A stretch of 64,000 nt of DNA from Chryseobacterium sp. JJR-5R (GTDB lineage Bacteria > Bacteroidota > Bacteroidia > Flavobacteriales > Weeksellaceae): contig NZ_CP139137.1 in NCBI RefSeq assembly GCF_034047335.1, positions 1,674,001 to 1,738,000 on the forward strand, given 5' to 3'. Both the position numbers and the translations under genes were made by a program. The notes beneath the pieces are model-generated. The model did not search any database. It was not told where the DNA came from and worked only from the letters and a program-made list of their open reading frames with translations. Of this stretch, positions 51,847 through 63,968 are shown in pieces (position 1 is the first letter of the stretch; every line of letters starts with the position of its first letter).

Positions 51847-51906
51847 TTTTTATAATTCTTTGTTTGATTTCTATATTGAAACCCTATCGTTTCTGTTATA
51901 ATTTTG
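51841..51906 (+). promoter_or_regulatory. Promoter of the AKR-MFS genes with tandem 21-bp-spaced repeats
   Basis: GTTTGATTTTTATAATT at 51841-51857 (overlapping the regulator's stop codon) and GTTTGATTTCTATATT at 51862-51877 are direct repeats 21 bp apart. TTG at 51876-51878, 20 nt, TAATTTTG at 51899-51906 form the promoter right after them. Spacing of two helical turns next to the -33 element is the classic AraC-activator layout. Confidence 0.6.
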
Positions 51907-51934
51907 TCTCGTTAATTTAAAATCACAAGAACTT

Positions 51935-52936
51935 ATGAAATTCAGAAAATTAGGAAACACAGGAAAAGAATTGTCTTCCATCGGTCTGGGATGTATGGGA
52001 ATGAGCTTTGCTTATGGACCTGCAGACGAACAGGAAAGCATACAGACCCTTCATAAAGCACTGGATCTGGGTGTCAACTTCCTGGATACGGCAGATATGT
52101 ATGCCAATGGGGAAAATGAAAAGCTGATCTCGAAAGTACTGGTACCGAACCGCGACAAAATTTTCATTGCAACCAAGTTCGGATTCAGGTTTAAAGACGG
52201 CCAGGCAGGCCACAGCGGTGCCCCGGGAACATACTTTGACGGCTCGCCGGAGTGGATCCGGAAGGCGGTTGACCTGAGTCTTCAGCGGTTAAAAGTTGAT
52301 GAAATCGACCTGTATTATGCCCATAGGGTAGACCCGGGCATCCCGGTTGAAGAAACAGTAGGCGCAATGGCTGAACTGGTAAAAGCAGGAAAAGTAAAAT
52401 ACCTGGGACTTTCGGAAGCGTCCGCAGAATCGATCAGGAAAGCACATGCCGTCCATCCGATTACTGCTTTACAGTCGGAATATTCACTTTTGACACGTGA
52501 TGTTGAAGGAGGAATCTTACCTATAATCCGGGAGCTTGGCATTACTCTGGTCCCTTATTCGCCGCTGGCAAGAGGACTGTTTTCCAATATCACCGAAGTT
52601 CAGCATTTCGGTAATGAGGATTTCAGGAAATCGCTGCCGCGTTATCAGGAAAAATACCTGGAGAATAACAGAAACCTGGCCGGAGCGATCAATGCCTTTG
52701 CAGCATCAAAAGGGGTAAAGGGAACGCAGCTGGCACTGGCCTGGGTCCTGAACCAGGGCGAAGATATTATCCCGATCCCGGGGACCAAACGGATTAAATA
52801 CCTCGAAGAAAATATTGAAGCCATAAATATTGAACTTTCTGCATCAGACCTGGAAACCATTGATGCCATCCTGAAAAAATATCCGGATACCGGGGAAAGA
52901 TACAGTGAAGGTTCTATGAAACTGGTAAATAACTAA
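51935..52936 (+). CDS. Aldo/keto reductase
   Basis: 333 residues. NADPH-dependent reduction of carbonyl compounds. Catalytic tetrad visible: Asp and Tyr in NFLDTADMYANGENE, Lys in IFIATKFGF, His in DLYYAHRVD. The cofactor-binding part has IIPIPGTKRIKYLEENI. Resembles the YajO/AKR13 group. It is the first gene behind the AraC-type regulator and 70 nt ahead of the MFS gene, and probably forms a stress or xenobiotic response unit with them. Confidence 0.93.
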   Translation: MKFRKLGNTGKELSSIGLGCMGMSFAYGPADEQESIQTLHKALDLGVNFLDTADMYANGENEKLISKVLVPNRDKIFIATKFGFRFKDGQAGHSGAPGTYFDGSPEWIRKAVDLSLQRLKVDEIDLYYAHRVDPGIPVEETVGAMAELVKAGKVKYLGLSEASAESIRKAHAVHPITALQSEYSLLTRDVEGGILPIIRELGITLVPYSPLARGLFSNITEVQHFGNEDFRKSLPRYQEKYLENNRNLAGAINAFAASKGVKGTQLALAWVLNQGEDIIPIPGTKRIKYLEENIEAINIELSASDLETIDAILKKYPDTGERYSEGSMKLVNN

Positions 52937-53006
52937 AGATGAAATGGTCCGGGATTCTGAGATTTATCGGAAACCCGGACTTTATGATAAAAGATTAGAA
53001 ACAGCA

Positions 53007-54197
53007 ATGGTTACACTTAAAGAAAAAAATAAATTTATTGCCACCGTTCTGGCATTTGCCGTAATCCCGATGTCAGGGCTGGCAACCGATATCTATCTGC
53101 CTTCCATGCCGAGTATGGCCATTGAGCTGCATCAGCCGGAAAGCAATATCCAGCTTACCTTATCCATATTTCTAATCAGTTACGGGCTAGCCCAGTTTTT
53201 TGCCGGGAGCATTGTTGATTCATTCGGGCGGTATAAAATTTCCATGATTTCACTTGCGCTGTTCGTGGTTTCATTTATGATTACCGCAACTACCCAGAAT
53301 ATTTTTGTGATTTACGCCATGCGGGTCCTGCAGGGAATGCTGTCGGGATTTGCCGTGGTATCGAAGCGTGCTTTTTTCGTGGATGTCTATGATGGGGAAG
53401 AGCGGAAGCATTACCTCAGCATTATGACGATTGTCTGGTCGGTAGGGCCAATTATTGCTCCGTTTATCGGCGGTTATCTGCAGAAAATTTTCGGATGGCA
53501 GTCGAATTTTTATGTGCTGGCCGGATATAGCCTGCTGCTGTTCATACTGGAGTTTGTCTTTTCGGGGGAAACACTGAAAAAAAGGAATCCTTTTCATTTT
53601 GAATTTTTACTGAAAGAATACAATTCCATGTTCAGGGCGAAAGACTTCTTTTACGGAATGATCATGTGCGGACTGAGCTATTCCATGATTATGTTTTTCA
53701 ATTTGTGCGGGTCATTTATTATCGAGCATAAAATGGGATATTCGGAAGTGGTGGCCGGGTATGTTTCGCTGATTCTCGGGTTTGCCTGGATGACCGGCGG
53801 GTTTTTAGGGAAAGCACTGATCAACAGAGCATTCCTGCCTAAGATCCGGTATGCCAATTTTGTACAGCTGGGACTGATCGTGGCCATGTTTGCCGCTTCT
53901 TATTTTTCCAATAATATTTACAGCCTGGTGGCTTTTGCCTTTTTAATCCATATTACGGCCGGATTTATTTTCAACAATTATTTTTCCTACTGTATCGGCC
54001 GTTTCCCGAATTCTGCCGGAATTGCAGGCGGGCTGACAGGCGGGGTTGCCTTCATCATCACCTCAGCCATCAGCTACGGCATTGTAGCCGTTATAAAGCC
54101 GCAGGTTCAGCTGGAAGTAGCAGAAGGGTATTTTGTGCTGGGTATTTTAGGGCTGCTTGTTTTAAGCATGATTAAATTGAGAAAAGCACATGGTTAA
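53007..54197 (+). CDS. MFS transporter, Bcr/CflA-like drug efflux type
   Basis: 396 residues from ATG 53007; the upstream frame start would add a charged, non-homologous tail. Twelve hydrophobic helices. N-terminal MSGLATDIYLPSMPSMA is typical of the Bcr/CflA (DHA1) group, followed by LAQFFAGSIVDSFGRYKI (motif A) and RVLQGMLSGFAVVSKRAFFVD (motif C side). Likely exports small toxic molecules. It is co-directional with the aldo/keto reductase gene. Confidence 0.9.
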   Translation: MVTLKEKNKFIATVLAFAVIPMSGLATDIYLPSMPSMAIELHQPESNIQLTLSIFLISYGLAQFFAGSIVDSFGRYKISMISLALFVVSFMITATTQNIFVIYAMRVLQGMLSGFAVVSKRAFFVDVYDGEERKHYLSIMTIVWSVGPIIAPFIGGYLQKIFGWQSNFYVLAGYSLLLFILEFVFSGETLKKRNPFHFEFLLKEYNSMFRAKDFFYGMIMCGLSYSMIMFFNLCGSFIIEHKMGYSEVVAGYVSLILGFAWMTGGFLGKALINRAFLPKIRYANFVQLGLIVAMFAASYFSNNIYSLVAFAFLIHITAGFIFNNYFSYCIGRFPNSAGIAGGLTGGVAFIITSAISYGIVAVIKPQVQLEVAEGYFVLGILGLLVLSMIKLRKAHG

Positions 54198-54239
54198 CGA
54201 TAACCCTGACTACTTTTTAAACAGATTGTCAACATTGAA

Positions 54240-54277
54240 AATAAAGAAAGCTCCTTGTACAAGGAGCTTTCTTTATT
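54240..54277. terminator. Bidirectional terminator
   Basis: Near-perfect 38-bp palindrome centred on TTGTACAA, flanked by A and T tracts, between the MFS gene and icd. Confidence 0.88.
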
Positions 54278-54293
54278 TTTATCAGTTATGAAA

Positions 54294-56582
<2,289 letters not shown>

Positions 56583-56651
56583 TCCTAAACAAGATTTTCT
56601 ACTTTAAGAATTATTTAACCTTATTTAAAGGAAAAAACTTTTGGTTTTGAT

Positions 56652-56659
56652 TAAATTTG
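56652..56659 (+). promoter_or_regulatory. -7 box of tpx
   Basis: TAAATTTG, 22 nt ahead of the tpx ATG; no clear -33 element. Confidence 0.45.
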
Positions 56660-56681
56660 GGAAATATTTAAAAATAATATT

Positions 56682-57182
56682 ATGTCAACAACCATTACTT
56701 TAAAAGGAAACGAAGTGCATACGATAGGGACGTTACCGTCAGTAGGAACAGCCATAAGGGATTTTGCACTGGTAGATTCCAAATTGAATGTAAAAACCCT
56801 GGGAAATTTTGACGGCAAGAAGAAAGTTTACAATATTTTCCCGAGCATTGATACCCCTACCTGTGCGGAATCTGCAAGAAAATTCAATACAGAAGCGTCC
56901 GGTCTCGAAAATACTGTGGTGATTAATGTTTCTAAAGACCTGCCTTTTGCTTTGGGAAGGTTCTGTGCTGCCGAAGGGCTGGAAAATGTGGAAACCCTGT
57001 CGGATTTCAGAGGAACTTTCGGGGACGATAATGGACTGACGATCTCAGATTCACCGATGAAAGGTTTATTGAGCCGTGCAGTGATCGTTACCGATGCAGA
57101 CAATAATATTGTTTATACCGAACAGGTTTCAGAAATTGCTGATGAGCCTGATTATGAGGCAGCTCTGGCGGCACTGAAATAA
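56682..57182 (+). CDS. tpx: Thiol peroxidase
   Basis: 166 residues. Atypical 2-Cys peroxiredoxin reducing lipid and organic peroxides with thioredoxin. Peroxidatic Cys61 in PSIDTPTCAESARKFN and resolving Cys95 in LGRFCAAEGL are at the same positions as in E. coli Tpx. Divergent from icd, single gene, followed by a strong terminator. Confidence 0.97.
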   Translation: MSTTITLKGNEVHTIGTLPSVGTAIRDFALVDSKLNVKTLGNFDGKKKVYNIFPSIDTPTCAESARKFNTEASGLENTVVINVSKDLPFALGRFCAAEGLENVETLSDFRGTFGDDNGLTISDSPMKGLLSRAVIVTDADNNIVYTEQVSEIADEPDYEAALAALK

Positions 57183-57197
57183 TTCCGATAAAAACAT

Positions 57198-57238
57198 AAA
57201 AAGCCCTGTGAAGATTATTTTTCACAGGGCTTTTTTTA
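57198..57238 (+). terminator. Terminator after tpx
   Basis: Fifteen-bp stem AAAAAGCCCTGTGAA (57198-57212) / TTCACAGGGCTTTTT (57221-57235) with a T run. Confidence 0.88.
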
Positions 57239-57296
57239 TGCTTGGAAACCAGTAGTGGTACCCATCCGTTTTATTTGATAATTTTTCCGGAATATA

Positions 57297-57327
57297 TTTG
57301 AAACCATTAATAAATGAAGTATTTTTG
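57297..57327 (+). promoter_or_regulatory. Promoter of the delta-60 repeat gene
   Basis: TTTG (57297-57300), 19 nt, TATTTTTG (57320-57327), 20 nt ahead of the ATG at 57348. Confidence 0.6.
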
Positions 57328-57347
57328 CATCATCAAAAATAAAAACC

Positions 57348-58853
57348 ATGAAACAGATTTTTACTCTTTGTTCAGTATTGTTTGCCAGCCTGGCTTTTTC
57401 TCAGGAAGGGACACTGGATGCATCTTACGGAAATTCCGGATTTTTTATTTATAACAGCGGATCCTATGGAACAGAAATAGAGATTGATGCTAACCAAAGA
57501 ATGGTAGTAGGCAGTTATGAGTTCAGCAATGCTTTCAAATTCCATCGGTTTTCAACATCCAATCAGCTTGATACCACTTTCGGTACCGGCGGTTATACCA
57601 CTGTTTATTTCGGCGGTCTTCAGGCCGTACTGTATGATATGAAAATACAGCCCGACGGAAAAATAGTTGCCGTAGGATACTGGGAGGATACCAACAGCGT
57701 CAACAGGAAAGATTTTATGGTGGTGAGACTGAATGCCAACGGAACAATTGATACTTCATTCAATGGTACCGGTAAATTAACGATAGCATTCGGTACTAAC
57801 GAAGATATTGCAAAAGCAGTTGCCATACAGCCCGACGGGAAGATTTTGGTTGCAGGACAATCCTTTACAGGATCCAACAGGGATGTGGCAGTAGCAAGGA
57901 TTAATGTGGACGGAACGCTGGATACCACTTTCAGCGGAGACGGTAAATTAACAACGGATATTGCAGGAAATAATGATTCCGCCACCTGTATTGCCATCAA
58001 TACCGATGGGAAAATCGCTGTAGGAAGCTATAGCTATGGTGCTGCATCATCCAATAACTTTTCAGATTATGGAATTGTAAAATATAATACAGACGGTTCC
58101 CTGGATACGTCATTCAGCGGAGACGGAAAACAGATCGTCATTATAGCTCCCAGCAATAACGACGAACCTGTTGAAATCGCATTTCTGGACAGTGGAAAAA
58201 TCCTTATCGGAGGAACAGCTTTTCTCAGCGGCAGAGATGATTTTGCCCTTGTACGCTTAAATGCCAACGGATCACTGGACACTTCCTTTAACGGGGACGG
58301 GATTTTCACAGCTCCTATCGGATCTTCTGATGATACCACCCGTGCTATGAAAATACTGGCAGATGGCAGGATTATGCTGGCAGGAACGGTTACTGCAGGT
58401 TCTTATACAGACATAGGTCTGATGAGGGTTACCAGCAACGGCTACCTGGATACTACTTTCGGAACGGGCGGCAAAACCCAGCAGGGGTACGGCAATCTTT
58501 CTGTTATTAACGACATGGATATCCTAAGTGACGGTAAAATCATGGTATGCGGATCTGCCGGCGGCACCAATATCTTTCTTTCAAGATTCAACGGATTAGT
58601 GTCCGGCTATCTTGATGTGAAAGATACTCCGTCTGAAAAAAACAGACTTTCGGTGTATCCGAATCCCGTAAAAGACATACTGTATTCCAATGAAAACCTG
58701 GAGCATTTTGAGCTGTATTCTTCATCAGGGCAATTGCTGAAATCCGGTGAAAATCAAAAAAATATCGATGTCCGTGATCTTATTAAAGGAAATTACGTTC
58801 TCAGGATCAGAACTAAGGATAAGACGGCAACAAAGAAAATCATAAAAAATTAA
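57348..58853 (+). CDS. Secreted delta-60 repeat protein with T9SS type A sorting domain
   Basis: 501 residues with signal peptide (SLAFSQ, about 1-18). Six or seven delta-60 repeats of about 55-60 residues (for example IQPDGKILVAGQS, then VARINVDGTLDTTFSGDGK), predicted to form a beta-propeller-like structure. The last ~75 residues are a type A type IX secretion sorting domain: LSVYPNPVKDILY, NLEHFELYSSSGQLL, GNYVLRIRTKDKTATKKIIK. It should be exported by T9SS and surface-bound or released. No T9SS machinery genes are in the window. Confidence 0.93.
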   Translation: MKQIFTLCSVLFASLAFSQEGTLDASYGNSGFFIYNSGSYGTEIEIDANQRMVVGSYEFSNAFKFHRFSTSNQLDTTFGTGGYTTVYFGGLQAVLYDMKIQPDGKIVAVGYWEDTNSVNRKDFMVVRLNANGTIDTSFNGTGKLTIAFGTNEDIAKAVAIQPDGKILVAGQSFTGSNRDVAVARINVDGTLDTTFSGDGKLTTDIAGNNDSATCIAINTDGKIAVGSYSYGAASSNNFSDYGIVKYNTDGSLDTSFSGDGKQIVIIAPSNNDEPVEIAFLDSGKILIGGTAFLSGRDDFALVRLNANGSLDTSFNGDGIFTAPIGSSDDTTRAMKILADGRIMLAGTVTAGSYTDIGLMRVTSNGYLDTTFGTGGKTQQGYGNLSVINDMDILSDGKIMVCGSAGGTNIFLSRFNGLVSGYLDVKDTPSEKNRLSVYPNPVKDILYSNENLEHFELYSSSGQLLKSGENQKNIDVRDLIKGNYVLRIRTKDKTATKKIIKN

Positions 58854-58857
58854 GAAC

Positions 58858-58889
58858 AAAAAAACATCCTGAATAAGGATGTTTTTTTT
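58858..58889 (+). terminator. Terminator after the delta-60 gene
   Basis: Stem CATCCT (58865-58870) / AGGATG (58876-58881) inside long A and T tracts. Confidence 0.8.
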
Positions 58890-58937
58890 GTATATTGTTT
58901 GTATATTGAGTATGTGTAATTGATAACAACAGCAATT

Positions 58938-60149
58938 ATGAAACGATCCGGAACCGCGGACCTTCCTCTTCACTATGGCAAAGTACCGCCTTGGCTGTAC
59001 GAACGGATGTCCGTTCTCGGGCTTTCCGTTATTGAGGTCATCCTGATGGATTACGGAAAAGACGAAGTGCTCCGGAGGCTTGCCGATCCTTTCTGGTTTC
59101 AGAGCTTTGGCGCGGTCATGGGAATGGACTGGCACTCTTCCGGAATCACCACTTCCGTAATGGGTGCTTTAAAACGTTCAGTCAATCCCAATTCACAATC
59201 ACTGGGGCTTTATATCTGTGGCGGAAAAGGGAAGTTTTCCCGGGAAACGCCTTCTGAACTGATTCAGATTGCCGATAAAACGGGACTGAACGGAAATGAG
59301 CTGGTAAGAGCCAGCAAGCTTTCTGCAAAGGTGGATAATACGGCAATCCAGGACGGGTATCAGCTCTACCTGCACAATTTTATCCTGGCCGACAACGGAA
59401 ACTGGAGCGTGGTGCAGCAGGGGATGCATGAATCAGACGGCACGGCGAGGCGATACCACTGGCATTCCGGAAACATAAAATCTTTTGTAGAAGAGCCCCA
59501 TACGGGAATTAACGGGATTTCAAGAGGCCGGATCCTCAACCTTACGGATGCGGAAGCTTCCGGAAACCGGAAAGGGATCCTTGAAATTTCCCACACCGAT
59601 TCTGCAGAAATCATGAGTGATTTTTCCAGGCTGATCCTTCCGAACCACCATCATGTAGACGCTTCCGATGTAGACCTTAAACGCCTCGGTGCACTTCTGT
59701 ATGTGACAAGGGAGCGGCAGCCGCAGAATTTTGAAGACCTGCTCATGCTCGAAGGAGTAGGCCCGCGTACCATACAGTCGCTGGCTCTGGTCAGTGAAGT
59801 CATCCACGGTGCGCCGTCAAGATTTAAAGATCCCGCGCGGTTTTCCTTTGCCCACGGAGGAAAAGACGGCCATCCTTTCCCTGTGCCCACCAAAGTCTAT
59901 GATGAAAGCATCAGCATCATTAAAAAAGGAATTGAGAAATCAAAGCTCGGAAACTCAGATAAGCTGCGGACCTTAAACAGACTTCACGAGATTGTGGTAA
60001 AAACAGAGGAAGATTTCATTCCGGATTTCGATATTCAGCAGGTTATTGAAGAGGAAAGACAGAACGCATGGCGCTTCGGCGGAAAAACCGTTTTCGGGGA
60101 TGCCGTGAAACCTTCTCCTCCGAAACCCATTCAGCTTTCCCTGTTTTAA
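58938..60149 (+). CDS. DUF763 domain protein
   Basis: 403 residues from ATG 58938 (MKRSGTADLPLHYGKVPPWL). DUF763 features: the N-terminal TADLPLHYGKVPPWLYERM, GYQLYLHNFILADNGNWSVV and HHHVDASD-like HHVDASDVDLKRLGALLY. A helix-hairpin-helix-like LLMLEGVGPRTIQSLALVSE near 278 suggests nucleic-acid binding. Found in archaea and scattered bacteria; biochemical function not known to me. Single gene without a linked partner. Confidence 0.88.
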   Translation: MKRSGTADLPLHYGKVPPWLYERMSVLGLSVIEVILMDYGKDEVLRRLADPFWFQSFGAVMGMDWHSSGITTSVMGALKRSVNPNSQSLGLYICGGKGKFSRETPSELIQIADKTGLNGNELVRASKLSAKVDNTAIQDGYQLYLHNFILADNGNWSVVQQGMHESDGTARRYHWHSGNIKSFVEEPHTGINGISRGRILNLTDAEASGNRKGILEISHTDSAEIMSDFSRLILPNHHHVDASDVDLKRLGALLYVTRERQPQNFEDLLMLEGVGPRTIQSLALVSEVIHGAPSRFKDPARFSFAHGGKDGHPFPVPTKVYDESISIIKKGIEKSKLGNSDKLRTLNRLHEIVVKTEEDFIPDFDIQQVIEEERQNAWRFGGKTVFGDAVKPSPPKPIQLSLF

Positions 60150-60690
60150 AACGGCTTGCCAGATTGTTTTCTATTATTAAATAAATCAGGTTACCAACAT
60201 CTGGACAGATAACTGGAAATGAAGTAAGGTAAGATAATACTCTGATGTTTTGTATCCGATATCCATATGCCGTATAACAAATGCAAATATAAAAAGTGCC
60301 CGGGTTTGATATTTTTATTATTTTTAAAGCCTTGAAAGATATTGAATTGATAATCAATGAAACACTCGAAAGTTGCTGTGATTTTCCGGGTTTTATGTTC
60401 GAAGAGCTTCAAAAGCTTTCATGCTTATGAAACCGAAAGCTCTAAAGAGGAGACTGCATCTTTAGAAAAGAAAAAACAACAACAAATAAATATTTATTCT
60501 GAAAAAAACCTAGCTTACGGCAAGCAGAGTTTTTATTATCACTTTATAATCTGGTTAAAAATTTAAGCACCTTTTAAATCTATATTAAAAAATGATCTGC
60601 TGTTTTCAGATCAGGCAGTCTCAAAAGGCGTAATGGATTTAAAAATAAAATTGAGTTTCAGTATAAAAAATTAATCTTAAAAATAATAAA
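60150..60690. other. 541-bp interval without a supported gene
   Basis: A 69-codon plus-strand frame (60357-60566) and short minus-strand frames exist but have no family, RBS or conserved motif. No terminator was recognised after DUF763. Nothing else identified. Confidence 0.45.
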
Positions 60691-61101
60691 ATGAAAATTA
60701 ATCAGATATATGTCAACCTTCCGGTAAAAGATATTCAGAAAACAAAAGAATTCTGGACGAAGCTTGGGTTCTCTGTGAACAATCAGATCTCAGATGAAAG
60801 AGCAGTCTGCATCATCCTGAATGACAATTCCTTTGTTATGTTCATAACCGAAGAATATTTCCAGACCTTTTCTGAAAAGCCGGTTCCGAAAGGTGATACC
60901 ACCCAGGTTTTAATCGCGATCAGTTTAAGCAGCCGAGAGGAAGTTGACCAGGTAGTAAATGCCGCTGTTGCAAACGGTGCCACCCAGCATGAAGAACCGC
61001 AGGATTACGGATGGATGTACCATAATTCCTTCTGGGATATCAATGGGCACGGCTGGAATGTAACTTTTACGGATGCTTCTCAGATACCGTCACAGCTTTA
61101 G
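60691..61101 (+). CDS. VOC-fold (glyoxalase-like) protein
   Basis: 136 residues. One VOC module: INQIYVNLPVKDIQKTKEFW, KLGFSVNNQ, VMFITEEYF and the C-terminal YHNSFWDINGHGWNVTF. Resembles the predicted lactoylglutathione lyases/glyoxalases of COG3607. Substrate unknown. Confidence 0.87.
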   Translation: MKINQIYVNLPVKDIQKTKEFWTKLGFSVNNQISDERAVCIILNDNSFVMFITEEYFQTFSEKPVPKGDTTQVLIAISLSSREEVDQVVNAAVANGATQHEEPQDYGWMYHNSFWDINGHGWNVTFTDASQIPSQL

Positions 61102-61484
61102 CTTTTTTACCACTCAAATCATATAAGTAATGAGCTTATCTCTGTAATTCCGTACGTACACTTTTATGTTTCTTATAATTTTTGACGGAATTTCTGGGGA
61201 GAATATGATAAAGGAGCAAATATTCAGAACTGGAAAAGGCCTATTCTTCATAGATGATGAATGAATGAGAGAGATGCGGATCAGCTCAGTTTAAATTGCA
61301 GAAATAATAAAGAATCCGGCAAATAAGCAGTAATGACTTCTGTTATACAGCCTTAATGATTTTATAAATACAAAGAAAACAATTAAATTGAGGCTAAAAT
61401 CATTTTTGACATGGATTTGGAATAAGATTTGAGAATAATGTAAAACATGCTGGTTTGCTTTTTAAATAATCAGCTGCTGCTTAC
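61102..61484. other. 383-bp interval without a supported gene
   Basis: AT-rich spacer with no ORF of note, no palindrome and no recognisable RNA element. Confidence 0.45.
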
Positions 61485-63968
61485 ATGAAAACGAAAATTA
61501 GACAAAAACCTGCAAGATGGAAAAAAACAATACTGATTATTTTAGGAGCCCTGATCTTATTGGTGCTCGTTTCTCCGTTTCTGCTTAATATTTACCTTAA
61601 ACACAAGCTTCCGGAACTGATCAATGAAAAAACGCCTTACAGGATTGTCCTGAAAGGTTTCGATCTTGACCTTTACAAAGGGAATATCTCTGCACATTCG
61701 ATAGCTATACAGACCAAAGCCACTAAAGATCCCGCCGTAACCAGGATTACAGGAAGTGTAAAAAGCCTGCAGGTAGAAGACTTCGGGATATGGAATGCTG
61801 TTTTCAGCAAATCGTACCATGTAAAAAACATAAAACTCATCGATCCTGATATCCAGGTTTCTTTAGGCAAACCGAAAAAAAAGAAAGACACGGTAAAAAA
61901 GAACACAGATTTCGGAATTGAAAATATCCTTGTTACCAATGGAAATATTTCAGTAAAAAACGCAGAACAGAAATATGTTTTTAACGGGAAAAACGTCAAT
62001 GTAAGCCTTACGGAGATCCGCAAAAGTAAAGATGATTCAAAGCTGCCTGTCTCTTTCAGGAATTTTAAGATCGATGCTCATGACGTCGTTGTTACCGTAA
62101 ATGATTTTTACCAGATTTTAGCTAAGCAGATCGATGCTAAAAACAAACAGCTTAGCATCAGCGGATTTCACCTGAAACCGATCGAGAGCCCCGGGCTTTA
62201 CAACGCGAAAAATGTTTTTGATCTGAAAGTCTCTGAACTTTTGGCGGAAAATTTTATAATAGACCAGGATTCCCTGATCATAGAAAATACCCGGTTTACA
62301 AAGCCGCAACTGATTGTTACCTCCACCAATAAAAAAACAGTAAAAGAAAACCCTAAGGAAGTCAATTTAAAGATCGGAATCAAAAACCTTGATATCCGCG
62401 AAGGTTCTGTTCTGGTTCAGCAGAAAAATAAAGTGAAAACGGCATCGGTAGATAATTTCCGCCTGAATTTAAATGAAATTGTCTTTGATAAAAATACGGT
62501 AAAACAAAAAGTGCCGTTTGTGTTTTCCGGACATAATATTGAATTTGAGAACATTTATTTTATGACCGATCCTCTGCAGGCAGTAAGTATTAAAAAGATT
62601 TCTTCAGATAATGATGATATTTTTTTGGATGATGTACGGTTCAGTGCACTTGGAAAAAGCAGGACCAAAGATGTCTTTAACATTAAGACAAAGAAAATTG
62701 AAATCCTTAAAAATACATCCCGTTTTGCCGGCCAGCAGTTTCAGATGAAGCTTGCCACGGTTAATGTATACAGACCGGATATTGAAATTATTGCAGCAGA
62801 TCAAAAAAAGAAAAACACTGCTGAAAACAAGTCCGCCGCTTCGGACTTTCTTGCACATCTGGGAGCTGTGAATATCATCAACGGAACTTTCTCACAGAAA
62901 TCGAAAGGAGTTGAAAAAATAAAGGTCGGAAATTTCAATGTTAAACTGAATTCAGTTACTACAGATAAGAATATCCTCAAAGAGTCCATTCCTTTCCATA
63001 TTAAAAACCGCCTCGTCACAGCAGATAAAATTGATATTGATGCGGGGAAATTTTACCGGTTGAAAGTAGATGCGATAAAAAACACAGGTAAAGTAACACA
63101 GGTTACAAATTTCGGGTTTCTTCCGAAATATTCCAGAGCGAAGTTCAACCGGATGATTGCGGTAGAAAAAGATCTGTATACCATAAAGGTAAAATCAATT
63201 AACATTACAGACAAAAATTCGGTTCTCGGGAAAAATACCGCTATTGATCTTGACCGTATTGTCTTTGACGGGGTAAACTGTAACATTTTCCATGATCTGG
63301 CACCTCCTGATGATGTAGCAGTCCGTTATATGTTCAGCAAAAAGCTCCGCGATGTGAAATTCCCTTTATTTATCAGGCAGATCGATATTAAAAATTCACG
63401 CCTTGCCTATGAAGAAGTTGCTGAAAAAGCACAGATTCCCGGAAAAATCACTTTTGAAAATTTTGATGCTTCCATCTATAATGTAAACAGCGCAAAAATG
63501 AAAGGCAGGCCTACCGTGATCAAAGTGGATTCCCATTTCAAACTTTTCGGGGATGCGGATACCAAGGTAAACTGGCAGTTTGATGTTGCCGATAAGAGCG
63601 ACGCTTATGCTATCAACGGGATTATCAATGACCTGTCTGTGGAAAATGCCAATCTTTTTGTAAGGCCTTACCTGAATGTAAGCCTGGACGGCAAAATCCA
63701 TTATCTGAAATTCGATTATAAAGGGAACAGCAAGAATATCGGGGGTAATTTCTACTTTAAGTACAGTGATATGAATGTGAACTTCATGAATAAAAATACG
63801 GGTAAAGAGAGAAAGCTGCTGAGTGCGATTGCCAATATTTTTGTTAAAAATGATTCTAAAGGGGAGCCTAACCATGTTGAAGTTGACAAAGAGAGAGATC
63901 CGAACAAAAGCTTTTTCAATACCTTATGGCAGGGAATCATGGAAGGGCTGAAAAAATACCTGATTTAA
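61485..63968 (+). CDS. Large AsmA/DUF748-like envelope protein
   Basis: 827 residues. A short basic N-terminus and one signal-anchor helix (about 14-36), then a long beta-rich periplasmic part made of repeated LxVxxIxIxN-type strands (for example LVTNGNISVKN, NLDIREGSVLVQQ, INGTFSQKSKG). The C-terminal part holds GKIHYLKFDYKGNSKNIGGN and ends amphipathic (TLWQGIMEGLKKYLI). Architecture matches AsmA/TamB/DUF748 proteins, which act in outer-membrane lipid or protein traffic. Complete, ending 32 nt before the window edge. Confidence 0.8.
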   Translation: MKTKIRQKPARWKKTILIILGALILLVLVSPFLLNIYLKHKLPELINEKTPYRIVLKGFDLDLYKGNISAHSIAIQTKATKDPAVTRITGSVKSLQVEDFGIWNAVFSKSYHVKNIKLIDPDIQVSLGKPKKKKDTVKKNTDFGIENILVTNGNISVKNAEQKYVFNGKNVNVSLTEIRKSKDDSKLPVSFRNFKIDAHDVVVTVNDFYQILAKQIDAKNKQLSISGFHLKPIESPGLYNAKNVFDLKVSELLAENFIIDQDSLIIENTRFTKPQLIVTSTNKKTVKENPKEVNLKIGIKNLDIREGSVLVQQKNKVKTASVDNFRLNLNEIVFDKNTVKQKVPFVFSGHNIEFENIYFMTDPLQAVSIKKISSDNDDIFLDDVRFSALGKSRTKDVFNIKTKKIEILKNTSRFAGQQFQMKLATVNVYRPDIEIIAADQKKKNTAENKSAASDFLAHLGAVNIINGTFSQKSKGVEKIKVGNFNVKLNSVTTDKNILKESIPFHIKNRLVTADKIDIDAGKFYRLKVDAIKNTGKVTQVTNFGFLPKYSRAKFNRMIAVEKDLYTIKVKSINITDKNSVLGKNTAIDLDRIVFDGVNCNIFHDLAPPDDVAVRYMFSKKLRDVKFPLFIRQIDIKNSRLAYEEVAEKAQIPGKITFENFDASIYNVNSAKMKGRPTVIKVDSHFKLFGDADTKVNWQFDVADKSDAYAINGIINDLSVENANLFVRPYLNVSLDGKIHYLKFDYKGNSKNIGGNFYFKYSDMNVNFMNKNTGKERKLLSAIANIFVKNDSKGEPNHVEVDKERDPNKSFFNTLWQGIMEGLKKYLI

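Noticed and set aside
60357..60566. 69-codon plus-strand frame after DUF763
   Set aside because: Low-complexity lysine/glutamine-rich middle, no family and no promoter.
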